A stretch of DNA of 64,000 bases from Phoebastria nigripes. Lineage: Eukaryota; Chordata; Aves; Procellariiformes; Diomedeidae. The notes under the pieces were generated by a model, which saw only the letters and a program-made list of their open reading frames with translations, had not been told where the DNA came from and did no database searches. How positions within the stretch are numbered: the stretch's first letter is position 1; each line of letters begins with the position of its first letter. Positions 50,502 to 62,530 of this stretch are shown here, piece by piece. The stretch spans positions 62,001 through 126,000 of the forward strand of contig JAYKAV010002924.1 of the NCBI GenBank assembly GCA_035582835.1, in the 5' to 3' direction. Both the position numbers and the translations under genes were made by a program.

Positions 50502-53500
50502 AAATATTTGCAGTCTGATTTTTGCACTGTTTTTTACAGCAGTATTTCTTCAAAGAAATAAACAGGCATTTAGTCATCTATTTACATCACCTTTGGGAGT
50601 TAGGTAAGCCTGTTTCTCCCATCAGTATAATCTTAGTCAGTGTGACAGGACCAATGGAGGCCATGTTCAGCCATACTAAAAAGTACATTTTAATTACGTC
50701 TTGTGTAAGATGAGGCAGGTAGAATGGGTTTGCTCCATAAGAAATGGATGGAGGGATCTCTCAATACCAACCTCCCTGCACTCATTGCCAATCTAAAAGA
50801 TGTTCTGATGGAGTTGTCATTTTTGCCTGTAGGCCTGCAGATGGAACTAAATTAAATAAACAGTTGCCTTAATCTGATTGCAGATTTGGTGCCGTGGGAA
50901 GTTTTGTTAACTGACACCAGGGCAGTGCACGTGCAGAACAGACAGCAAGTTTATAAGCCTTAAGCAGTTGGTCTCTAGCAAGCTTCTTGAGAAAAACAGT
51001 GATCTGTAATGGCAATTTTCTTGTAGCTACAAGTCAGTCATACCTAAATAGACTTTCACAAGGATATGGAAATATCTGATTTCAGGCATTGAAGATTTCA
51101 AGTTAATAGACTGTGATGGTATTACATAAAAAAAGGAAAAAGAAATGTGGTGGGTTTGTGTTTTGCTCAAGGAAGGAGTTATTACTTATCAAAAAGTGGA
51201 CTTCAACTTTGGCTAAAACTTTTGGAGGATTAGAATCCAACTCAAATTTGTTCCTGTAAATCCCCTCCACGACACCTAAAACAGTAACTTTTTTCGTGCC
51301 AGTTGTTCCTGTTAACTGCCCCCCNCCCCCATTTTCTGATCTTGTGTGTGGTGGGAGTAGGCTTGCAGGCTTAGGAAAAGGAAGAGAAACCATTTGCTTT
51401 ACAGTCGTGGTTTAGACGGAATACAAAGCAGAGCTAAGGGAGCATGCACAGGCTCAACGCTGGCAAGGAGAAAGGGTTTTACTCGCACCATTTTTGCCGA
51501 CTGGTTCACTTGATTTCCCTGATGTTCCCACGTCTTATTTACAGTTGGATTTGCCAGGCTTTGTACTTAAGCGTGCAGCATGGGAGCACTGAGCACCAGG
51601 CAGAATTATATTTCCTGGGCTGTTCCAGGGTGCTCCCTCTCTCAACTCATCTGTGGGTGCACCGGGCTGGGTTTAGGTACATAAAGATGTTCAGGGACCT
51701 CACTCCCCACTTAGTTTTGGGTTTGGATCATTGTCTTAAAGATAGAGGGAAGCTGGGGGAGTGGTTCTTTTTCACACTCCCCTGCAGCTAAGGGCATAGC
51801 TTTGGCTGTGCAGACCTGAAATGCCAGCAAACTCTGGAGGGCTTTCTGCTTTTCTCAAGGCAGGTACTTATTAGAGTGGGGGATAGCACAGGTGAATCCT
51901 AGGAAGGTTTGAAAGGTGTAATTGGGCACAGAAGTCCTGCTCAGTAAAGACTACTGCACAGCCAGGTTCTGGAGGAAATTGAATTTCCTTTGGCCAGCTT
52001 CAGAGCACATAGAAAGCACATGCTGTGCCTTACTGGTGCGTGTTTTGCTGACCTCAGTATGAAGCACATTGCTGAGCATTTATCAATCAATAATTGAATG
52101 TAGACTGGCCTCCCTAGTTTCGCCCAAGTCTGAAAGATTTTGTGGAAGTTACTGAATATTCTGTGTGTGCAGAACTACAGCATTTCAGATCACACTCTAA
52201 AATTTTATGGTCTTAGACTAATTACAGGAGCTCTGACAGTCTCCGATTAAAACTTGGTCGCAGTAAAAGATACATTATATGCCCTCCTCGGTGCTTTCTA
52301 AATTAGCCAGCAACTATAAGCTGCTCTAGTAATTTTATAGGTTGCATAAAACACTGCCATGTTACGGGCCTCTAATTCTCCTTCAATGGCGGTTAGTTTT
52401 TTTTCTAGCTTTGCTGCTTTATTTTTATTGGTAATACAGCAAATTATATCTACGTTCCAGAAGTTTTGACTGAACCACTATGATTTGGAGTTATTTTTCA
52501 TTAGCAGTTTTCCATGGCTGACTTGTCTTTTGTGTTCACGTTTTTTCTTTATACAAGTACTGTTTGTTTTTCCTTCCTGGTGTCCCCTCAATTGTTGCTG
52601 CCCTCCCTCTAGCATGGTGTTCATATCCAGGTTTTCTCCTGGAATTTCTTTTTTTCTAGAAAAAAACAAATTTAACTGCCATCTGAAACCTAGTTTTGCT
52701 GTGACAGGCTCCCCCTCCACCACCCACAATAGTGGTTTTGCTGGTTTTGACATTGTTTCATTTGAGGGTAATGGCTGATTGTTTTTTTAACTTCCAAATT
52801 ATATTGAACATTTGAAAGCCCTCAAGTCATGCAGTGTTTAGCCTATATAATCTTAGCATATCTTGCCCGTGAGGGCCATATTTCACTGGTTTACAGATTA
52901 GAGAGGGAACCTTGTCTGTACCCAGTGTTTTTCTAGTGAACAGCCCAGTAAGATCCTAGAATGATGGAGACTTTTGGAAACTACAGAAATGAAAATGCTG
53001 TATATTTGTGCTAATTCTTGTCTGATGTCATCTCTTCTATTCTTCTTTGTAAACCCATAAATTGGTTTTCTGTTCTTTCAGAGCTCTTTTGAATATATTT
53101 TTCTTTCTACAGCTGTAGGAAGTGCTCTGCTACAACAATTCCCAGCTTTATACTGGCTTTGTGCATTCCTAAAAAGATCTTATGTTACATATTCTTTTTC
53201 TGTGTGACAATGTTGAAGGAAAGGGTTTTTTTTTCCATCCACATCTATCTTTAAATTCTAGTAATCAACCTATGTTTTTTCTCAGTTGTAAAGATTTGAT
53301 CATCTTCATCATAAACTATCTGTGGCTTTGTGTCCTTTGACCAGCCAGGAGTTTTCACACCTTAAGAAAATGTATTTATCCATTGCAATTACATGACCCT
53401 TTTTCTCTTGATTTGGGCTTTTCCCCTGGCATTCTGATTACAGGTAGCCTCATAGGGTACACTTCCTGGTCACACCTATGGATGCCCTTCCTAAATTTTG

Positions 53501-54638
53501 AGGAATTCACTGTAAGTGTTACTGTATTCCTGAGACCTGGCTTGGTGGAACCAGGGTCCTCGCTGCATATGTTGAACACACAGCTTGCGCTTTTGGTTGT
53601 CATCCAAGGACTTGTAAATCCTTGACTCATCCACAGTGGAAAAACACTTAGCTCATCCAGATCTTTTCTTCCAAGACTGTTTGATGTGTGCCTTGCATCT
53701 GATTTCCTAGTATGAGTCAGTAAACTTAGTATAGGTGTGTGCTGGCATAATTTTTAGAAGAAGAATTGGTCTCTGTCTCCTACTTATATCACTTTTTCTT
53801 TTGTTGTTGTGTGGTGAGGCTGGTAAACTCCCGCTCTTCACACTGGTCTTTTTCAGACACTAATCAAAGCTGTGGCTGTTTTTGTTATTACAGAGGTATA
53901 TACCATTGCTAGGGTATCTGCTATTAGCTGGGTTTTTAATTAATTNTTTTTTTTCCCAGAATTTCAGTCTCTGAACATGTTCTATATTCAGCTCAATAGC
54001 ATTTATGCACATTTAGAGTCAAGTACATATTTCAGTGCTTTTCTGAACTAGGATAAGCCTCTGCCATTACCTGAGGCCTGTGTACTACTGCTTGTATCAA
54101 ATATACCATTCACAAAAGCAAAAAAAAAAAATTTATTTGAAATCACAGACCCCTTGAAAGCAATCTTTAATGAGAGCTCACCATAATCCGAAACCATAAA
54201 AATGCCTAAGAAAATAAAAAGCTACTTGCCAGAATCAGAGAGATATGTTTTCTGCAGGGTATCTCACAAGTATTACCCTTATGATCAGTCTACATTGATG
54301 AAGGAACTGTGGGGCTCTTTGACTCTTTTCGGATTGCCTGAGATACTCATGTCTGCAGTGCTGCATAAATGATTACNGTCCAGTCTGCTGTGCTTTGTGT
54401 TTGTTAGTTAGCACTTGTGCCAAATACTGAACCATTGCAGGACTTATTGCTAGAAAGATACTTAAGGTTTAATTTTAAGGATTAACTTTACTAGAAGCAA
54501 GATTTTCTGAATTAGTTTAATTTTAAAATCAGAAAAAATAATACAGGGAGTAGTTTTCTTTCTTTTTACTAATGACGATTATTAGAATATTGTAATAACC
54601 ATAGTATATTCATATCTGGTCATGTTTTTTCTTCACAG

Positions 54639-54742
54639 CGTTATTCAACCTTATACCAGTGGGACTTCGAGTTGTTGCTATCCAGGGTGTAAAGACTGGG
54701 TTGTATATAGCCCTAAATGGAGAAGGTTTCCTCTACACATCA
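54639..54742 (+). CDS. FGF14: FGF14 exon 3: beta-trefoil core, middle part
   Basis: The exon is 104 bp, the expected FHF exon 3 length, between acceptor ttcttcacag and donor gtaagt. Its first two bases complete a Thr codon (A|CG). It encodes [20 protein letters not shown] then [15 protein letters not shown] and ends in phase 0 at codon 136 of the 1A isoform. [22 protein letters not shown] is the characteristic FGF14 version of this FHF core segment. The next residue (Glu of the EL/EHFTPECKFKE segment) would come from exon 4, which is not in the window. Two residues differ from the mammalian protein as I recall it: Leu for Met in YIA(M/L)NGEG and Phe for Tyr in GEG(Y/F)LY. The LYTS ending matches FGF13 and, I believe, bird FGF14, where human FGF14 has LYPS. 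Confidence 0.96.
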
Positions 54743-57700
54743 GTAAGTACCTTTCTGAACTCTGTTTAAGAGGCAGAGCTGAAGTTGAAATCTACACAGG
54801 AATGAGATGCATATTCACTTTTAAGAAGTTCTATAATGTCTATAAATGTATATACATATAGTACACACACCTGTGTACCCACGTATGTATGCAGCATATC
54901 TATAAATGGGATACAGTAGAAATTACTGTGTCCTATGTATGAAAGTCTACCTGTTAGCAGTCCTAAAAAAGCATTCTGTAGAGCTCTTTTTCTGGTAGGC
55001 TATAATGGTGGTGTGCAATACACCACAAAGATTATTATTTTCAATTAAATTCTCCAGAATTTTTAAATAAAGACCTGCAATTATTTTCTTAGTGACTTGT
55101 TGATCAGAATCCAAAAGCTGCTCCAACAGTTACTTCTATTGATAAGACTTACAAGTGCAACATCCATCTAAAAAGTCATTAACAGCCTTACAGTTTATCA
55201 CCATAATCTTGTAATTATATGGTTAGCATTATTGATTTTTTTTATTTCAGATATCAGTTCTGTGAGGGACTATATCTTTGTAGAATGATCAAAGTTTAAG
55301 AAAAANTCTTTTGAGTCACAAAGATGACTGCTGGATAAAGTGATCGGAAAGTCCTCAGATTGTTTAAGATATTCCAAATGATTTAATGCTAATCACTCAG
55401 TGTGTTGTTGTGAATATAAAAAACATCAGTTTTGTGTAAATTTAGTGTCTTAACCTCCTTTGAAAGGCAAACAGACTCTAATATGAACAGGCAGTTCTGT
55501 CAGGTATTAACAAGGTGGCTTAAAGGATTTCTCATTACTATATTTTTATTGCCGTCTATGTTGTGCTTTTTCCATTTTTTACGTCATTTAGTTCTTAATT
55601 CCCCACTGAGTTACAATACACTGCTTTGTTTTCAATGTCCATTGAAAAGAAATTGGACAGATTAAGTTTCTGATGCCCTGAGGGAAAGTATTCTGTTTGT
55701 TTCAAATATACAATTGTCTTGGAAAAGCTAATTAGGAAGAAAAAAATGGAACTAGCCTTGAATGTTAATGTCAAGACAAAGAGAAAATTCATCCTCATAA
55801 AATGTCTGCTGTAAGCTCCAGCAGTATGATCTAAACCATTTATTTTCTTCTGTTCAAAATAAAAAATTCTGTAACAGGAAAACATGCAATATTTGCTGTC
55901 AGAAGGAAGAAAACTAGAAGAAAAAACCTAGAGCTATTAGAGAAAATGCATTGCTGACTTNCCAGTTCCATCACTTCATGTGGGGAGTTCATTTCAGTAT
56001 GATGGCATNAACAGTACTTTTTTAATGTGTTGGTACAGTTAAGAGTACATTCTTGCCCAGCACTGTTTCTGAAGTGAGTTCTCAGTCCTTCAGAAAGAAA
56101 TACAAATCTCAGGAAATGTGCCAGTTTCCTGACAGGTAATTCTGCACAGGGAGGGACCCTACACGAACAAATTCTGGCAGCCACTGTGTTTATGTATTAT
56201 TCTGGAAATGGTCCAAGTTAAATGAATGGTGTCATCTGGGGAAGGGAAAGGAGTGGAAAGTACAAGGCAAGGTAAGAAGAGATGGCTGGATCCAGACTTT
56301 GAATAGATGTAAACCCAACCCTTAGAACATCCTCAGGTCTAACAAGGTATTTTGTCATGCCAGTGGGAATCTGAATTGCTTTGTTCCTATGTCTTCTTTT
56401 TGAGCAACAGAGATTACTTAGGTTGTGATCAGTGTCATGGATATAAATAAAAGGTTATGTGTAAGGAAAATGTAATCCACATGTTTAATGTTTTGCAGGA
56501 TTGCATATTCTTCATTGCCACTAATGGCAAGTTTTTGGACTTGATGACTTCATATATTCCTGTAGTTATTGGCAACTTGTTAAGTACTTCTGAATTTTGT
56601 TCTGTGAATGTTGTTATGTTTTGAGTGTATTTCACTTAAAAATTTCTTGGGAGAGTGTCTCAGTCTGTCACTTTACCTTGTGTGAGGTAAGGAAACGAGT
56701 GTTTTTGGAATGTACTGCTTACGCTTCCTTATGCGGAGAATGAAAGATGAGTGGCTCATTAAGTGACAAGGAGATGTGGCACATTAGAAAACTCAGTGGA
56801 AGCCTTTTGGTTTTTTATGTCTACAACATGATTTTCAACTTACACTTTTGTCAGGTTGAAAAGTAGTAATATTTGGTAATCATCTAATGCAAATTTAAAG
56901 GTAGTGATTTCAAAACTTCAGTGCTGTAATATGGGTTTGATTGTTTCAGATAAATCTATTGAAAACATTGACAACACATTTTTGTCTTAGCAATTGCCTG
57001 CTTTCAGCTTAGAGACTAATGCATTTGAAAATAAGAAGATAAAACATCAGAGAGAAGTCTGTCTTCTCCCTGAGGATCAAGATGAAGAAGTACTGCATGC
57101 AGAATATTTTAAATATTGTTGTTTATAGAAAAATATTTTTAACCAATCACTTTCTATTACTGTCTTGGGGGTGGATTTTTTTAACTCTCTGTCACGGTTG
57201 TGTATCTGTTGCACCTGCAATGCAGAAGTTCTGTATTACATGTCATATATGTCTTTCCCTTGGCTATTTTGGGAAGGATGGGAGAAAATTTTTCTAAGTT
57301 TCGTATACCAACTGTCATCATTGAAAAAAAGTGCCACACAATGGAAATGTTAGTTAAAATTTACATGTATTTAGATATATTACCAATTTCTTATAAACAT
57401 TTTAAAAAAAATGGAAGCATGCTCTATAGACTAAGTATCATTTATAGTCTAAGTTGAGACCAAAGTCCTGTATAGCCCTTCTCTGCAGAATACCTCAGTG
57501 TCCCTTTTTCCATTCACAGTATATGAAACCCATAGCTTGTGAGAATATCCTACATGTTGATGCCTCTCTTCAGAGATTGAAGGCCCCAACTCAATTATTT
57601 TTATCAAAAGCTTTACATTGTGTTGACTAATTAAGCAACAGCACTGACAGGAAAGGTATTATGTGTGATCCTGCTTTCTCTGATATGATGTATTTGGTAA

Positions 57701-59143
57701 GAGGAAAATGAAGGTACAGTGACAGACCAGTTTTACATATAGATTATCAAATGCAGATTTGCATTATTTTCTTGCTTTGTTTCTAAAAAAAAATCTTTTT
57801 TTTTAATGGTTGTTTGTGTCAGCTTGGGAGTCTCTTGGTTTTTTCTTATTTTATTCTGCCATATTTAAGATTTTTTCAACTAATTCACAGAATTAGAACT
57901 AGGAAAAAAGTGCAGAAGTATCATAGAAGAGTGTTATGGCAGTATTTCTTTCTTAGAACAGAAATAGAAGGACAGCAAATTGTGTAGGAAAGTCAGTCTC
58001 AAGAGCTTTTCATACCTATTTTGCNTGCTACAGCAGTTGAGATTTGTATTCTGTCCTTTGGGGATTGATCGAGTCAGGGTCCCTAACACACACCATCAAA
58101 GCCTTGTCAAATAAAGGAGAAGCAAAATCTTTGGAGTTTGATATGGCTTGCAGAATTCCTGAGAGAAAATCCTTTTCCAAAATTATAACCTTATTTTTCA
58201 ATGCATTTAAAGTAATTATTGTAATACCATGATTTGTTATTCTCTATCATATGAAATAGGAGAACAAGAGCCTTTTCATGTTCAGTTTTTCTCCTTGCAC
58301 TTTTAAGGGTTAGCCCACTTAAAGACTATCCATTAAGCTCACCTTTTTTGAAGTTTTGGTTTATTGCATCCAACTTTATTTCTGTATGTGTATGTATACC
58401 TATACTTATATATGTATATCCATATATATCCACTCATAATTAGGATATATTTATTTAGTGACAGCTTCCCAATTCTAGGTGTATGTTAGTGAGCAATGAG
58501 AATTATAAAACTGAGTTGAAATTTATTTTAGATGGATTGATGAACTGTGAATAATTCAGTATTTATGACTGACTTCATCACTGTGAAAGCTAGTTGGAGA
58601 AGCTGGATTTTTCCACAAAGAACCATCTCAGTTACTAGCAAGATTTTTGGCTAATAGTTATGGACTTTATATGTTAAAGTGCAAAAATATGCCTTACTCC
58701 TATCTTGCCTTTGGAAAGGGTGGGCAAGGTAAGGTTTTATTTCCAGGGTTGATCCTGTCAAAATCAAAAGGAGTGGAACTGGCTCCATGCACTGAAAAAA
58801 CAAGCAGAGCCACAGGGATTCTCCATGGGGAACAGGTATTGCCTGCAGCAGGAAGATGGCAGTGCAGTACATGGCAGAAGCTTTTGTTGGTTTTGATGCT
58901 AATTTTGGTCAACTCACTTTGCAAAAGTTTCATTAGTTCAACTTTCAGGGGGGCTGCTGCTTCTTGTTTTGTTTCTAGGATTTTCTCCTATTGTAACAGG
59001 ATGAACTCAGAGGTAGAACTTGTAATATGTTAGTCCATTTTATGATTCCTGTTTTCCTAAGAATATGAGAGTCGTCTTGGATTATATCAATGAATTTCTC
59101 TCAAGAATTACTTGATGTATCTGGGAGGGTTTGGAAGGGCTAC

Positions 59144-59163
59144 TGTTTTTTTTTTTTTTTTTT
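59144..59163. repeat. Poly-T tract, about 20 bases
   Basis: Simple T homopolymer followed by CCATCC. No adjoining retroposon is recognised. Confidence 0.8.
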
Positions 59164-61658
59164 CCATCCTAGGAATAGTTTAGCAGGGTGTTACCAACAT
59201 TTGGTGGCTACCAGAGTAAGAGAAAAGGGAAAAACTAAAATGTAGAAAGGAAAAAATTCCTAACTCTAAAACACTTTTACCTGCTTGTGCTTTCTTCCTC
59301 GTGTTTCCTTTTTAACCATTTTTTCTGCCAGTTTTCACTGAGACCTGAGATGTAGACGAAACCAGAAAGGGGAGAGTACACCTGTGATATTGTCAGCAGC
59401 AGATATTAAAGTCATAGCAATCCACTGCATGGTTCCTTAGTAAGGCTGATGAACTCCAGAGATGCTTTAAAAGATGACTGAGCCTGCAGGGCCAGATCTG
59501 AACTGCCTGGTCACCTCTTCCAGCATGGTGCCTGGCTGGAGTTGTGCGCTGTGGCTCCAGAGGTCCCCTTCTGGGTATGGGGCAGTGGGAACCTCGCTGG
59601 GAGGGTGTAGAGAGTAATGGAGAGACATGGCTCCGTTTCCGGGAGGTCTTACCAACTTTTTATAAAGTATTTCAGAATTCGGGATGGCATACTGCTTGCT
59701 TTACAGAATAATCTTCTTGAAAGGTGGGGGTTTGTGTTTGATCTGCCACAGTACACGGTGTCGAGGGTGTTGGAAGGGTGTTGGTTGGATAGTGTTTCTG
59801 CGGCAGTAAGATGTCAGTCTGTGTCACAGCCTGCATGAATGAGAGAAAACATCAATATCTGTAACTGGGAAGTGTATTTGTTATATCACTCTGGCAACTC
59901 TCACCTGAAAGAAAAGCCTTTGAGGGTTTCTCCTGACATTTTCAGCAGCTTCCCAGTGCTGGTATTTCCACCACTTCTTTAAGCCCACATAATTGACCTG
60001 TCTGAGGAGAACAGCATTCAGCCTCAAGGAGGAAGATAGGAGCACAGACAGTAGTACAGCCTGCAAAAGAGTGAGAACTGAAGTAATCCATATTTCTAGT
60101 AACTAAATCAAAGTCAAACGAAAAATAAGTTTCTGGTAGCTTTTCATAGAGCCTCTTTTTGTGCTTTGGAATAACAACGCTTAGCGTGTGCAGTACTTTG
60201 AAGGTTCAAAGGTGCATAGAACCTTATAATAAACAGAACAGAAGGAAATTTAAAGTAGGCAAAACCAAAGAGGAAATGTGATGTTTTAAAATTTGTATTT
60301 TTTTACAACAGTAATCAAAAAGAGGTTAATGTGACATCGAGGCAGCATTTTTCTGTTGATTTTGTGTTGTCACAGTATAACAGTGATTGACCTAGGTTTT
60401 GGCAGAGATTGTTCCCTGTCTTGCAAGGTACTGTAGAAATAATTAGGAATTTATCTGTTTAGGGAGATGTGGACAAATATTAGCTTGCTCTATGATTTTA
60501 AAGAGGTAGGCTTTTGTTCTAGTAGTCAGAAGTATACTGAATAATAGAATAGAGTAAATCTTGTTGCTCTTGAAGTATGTGTGGTTTTGTGAACGTAAGC
60601 ACATCAGAGTGGAGTGGCTCCTTTAATAATATTGTGATCAATAGGAAACATGATTTTCTTTCTTATGTCAGACTTATGCTTTAGGGTCTCAACCTGCTCC
60701 CACGCTCTTATCTCCCAGCATAGACTTTACTAAGACAGGGATAAGGATCTTAGTTCACTTGTCATTATCTGTGTCTTGGAACTACTGTGGCATACTATGG
60801 AGAGAAGAAAATGNGTGAATTTAATTATTTGAAAATCACAGCTTCTGATAAAGACTTTTAAAAACTAGTTATGTTAACAGTGGTATTTTTAAGAGTGTAA
60901 ATGCATAGACCTTATGCAAGTTCCATCAACTAATTTTAAGGGCTTACCACTGAAGTGCTTTCTTATGTATGAATACCTTCTTTGCATAGCCTGTTATCTT
61001 TTATTCAATTTGGTATCGGTTGGAAGGTGACCTATATTTGCTTCATATAACAAAAGTTTGTTTGAGAGGGGAGCAAATAGCACGTTTCAGGGCTGTGTTG
61101 CTCTGTAAGTTGGGCTGCATTGCTCAAAGTAAACAAGTTCAGCATGTTCCAGAAGTAGTTGAAATACACTGACAGGGAGGAGGAAAACATCTGCATGGTT
61201 TATGCTTATTTATATCTGTGTTTGGAGTTAGATAATTTGTCTCTCAAGTTGCCTGCCAAAAATACAGAAAATTGCTAATGTATTTATTTATTCTATGGTG
61301 GCACTTAAGGAACAACTGATAACATAGCCCTGCTGTATTGTACAAAATAGTGCCAGATGTCCCTGCTACAGAGTATAGTAGAAAAGGGGTATAAAATATA
61401 TACTAACTCCATGACTTTTTTCAGTGGGTTAGGTTTTCAGTACATTTTTTGATTGAATGTGCTGAAGCCAGTGTTTTCACACACAAGATAAGGGAAAAAG
61501 GAGGCATGCACAGACACATGAGAGTTTGATAGGGCAGGAGAGAAGTGAGAAGGAAAGAGGTGAATGGAATGAGGCTGACATGAGGAGACTGTGATAAGCA
61601 GGAATTTAAGAAAGTGGAGGAATAGCACAGTTGAGCAGAATAGAATTGTAGAAAACCC

Positions 61659-61707
61659 TATGATGATATCATCATTGTAGAAATGTTTATGATGATATCA
61701 CCATTGT
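61659..61707. repeat. Duplicated 20-bp motif containing a 14-bp palindrome
   Basis: TATGATGATATCATCATTGT (61659-61678) recurs with one change (ACC for ATC) at 61688-61707. The first copy contains a perfect palindrome, TGATGATATCATCA (61661-61674). Confidence 0.75.
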
Positions 61708-62344
61708 TCGAGTCTGATGTTTGCGTTTGTTACTACCTCTCTGAGTCTTTCACATGCAGAAATGGCTACTGTTTGAACTACAGTTCATAAACAATACTAG
61801 TTAAAGAAATATGCTACTTTGAATATACAAAAAGATAATTAGTACTATAAAGATACAGTATTTTAGTGTGGCTTCTTCATCTGTGGCAGCTGTTTCACCC
61901 TCCTGCCATTTAAATGCTATGCTGGGGGTAACAACAGAATTTGACTCAAAACTTGCAGTGGTGTTTCTTGCCACTTAAACCAAATATGTGTGTCCTGTTT
62001 GTTTCATTAATGTCCACAGTATCCTTGACAGGACTTAGTTGAAATTTTTTATCTATAAGAAACACTTTCATATTTGCTTAAAATACTTATTTTCCTTTCC
62101 CACATTTATCTCTCATATGCACATGCAAAAAATCTCTTGATATATGTGTTCTCTTTCCCTAAGATTACAGAAATGTATATAAATGCATCAAGGTTAAAAA
62201 GCTGCTCTTCCAAACTTCTTGTCAAAGCATGGAAGATCACAGAATCAGCAGCTGCAGTTGGATATTTTTCAACTAATAATTGTGTGACAAGGAATAGTAA
62301 CTGTAGGTAGGTATGCTAAAATGAGGTAATCTAATCTCATGCTT

Positions 62345-62530
62345 CAGGAAGTAAGATGATTGCCACAGGGATCAAGAGGAATGCTTTCCTCAATATATGG
62401 CATTGCTTACTGTAGATGCGCTGAAGGTTAGCCTCTGAACTACTGTGCAATGGTCACAGCCAAAGGCTGAGCACAGGCTTGATGGACCAGCAGCTTAATC
62501 TAGTCTGTCAAATTTCTGCTTCTGGCAATT
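62345..62530 (+). repeat. Old CR1-like LINE 3'-end remnant
   Basis: The sequence ...GGCTTGATGGACCAGCAGC... then ...TCTAGTCTGTCAAATTTCTG... follows the sense form of the same amniote CR1-like 3' end seen inverted at 35548-35720 ('gggctagatggacctttggtctgacccagtatggccattcttatgtt'). The match is diverged and from memory. The left boundary is approximate. Confidence 0.4.

Larger units (their letters stand above)
45492..54638 (+). other. FGF14: FGF14 intron 2, 9.1 kb
   Basis: The intron has donor gtaagt and acceptor tttttcttcacag. Near its 5' end are two adjacent old inverted-repeat elements (45901-46062), followed by pyrimidine-rich stretches (46806-46850, about 47040-47105 and about 48020-48140) and a truncated CR1 (47511-47990). 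From about 48200 to 54600 I see only unique AT-rich DNA with a short tandem duplication at 50459-50501. No second gene is visible. Confidence 0.9.

Noticed and set aside
51444..51791. 115-codon open frame on the + strand in intron 2
   Set aside because: No recognisable domain and no convincing splice sites at its edges.
53376..53630. Overlapping open frames on both strands of the same 250 bp
   Set aside because: A mirrored pair arises when one frame lacks stop codons on both strands by chance. Neither product is recognisable.
58647..59033. 128-codon open frame on the + strand as possible FGF14 exon 4 or another gene
   Set aside because: It contains none of the FGF14 exon 4 residues (FTPECKFKE, ENYYV) and no other recognisable motif.
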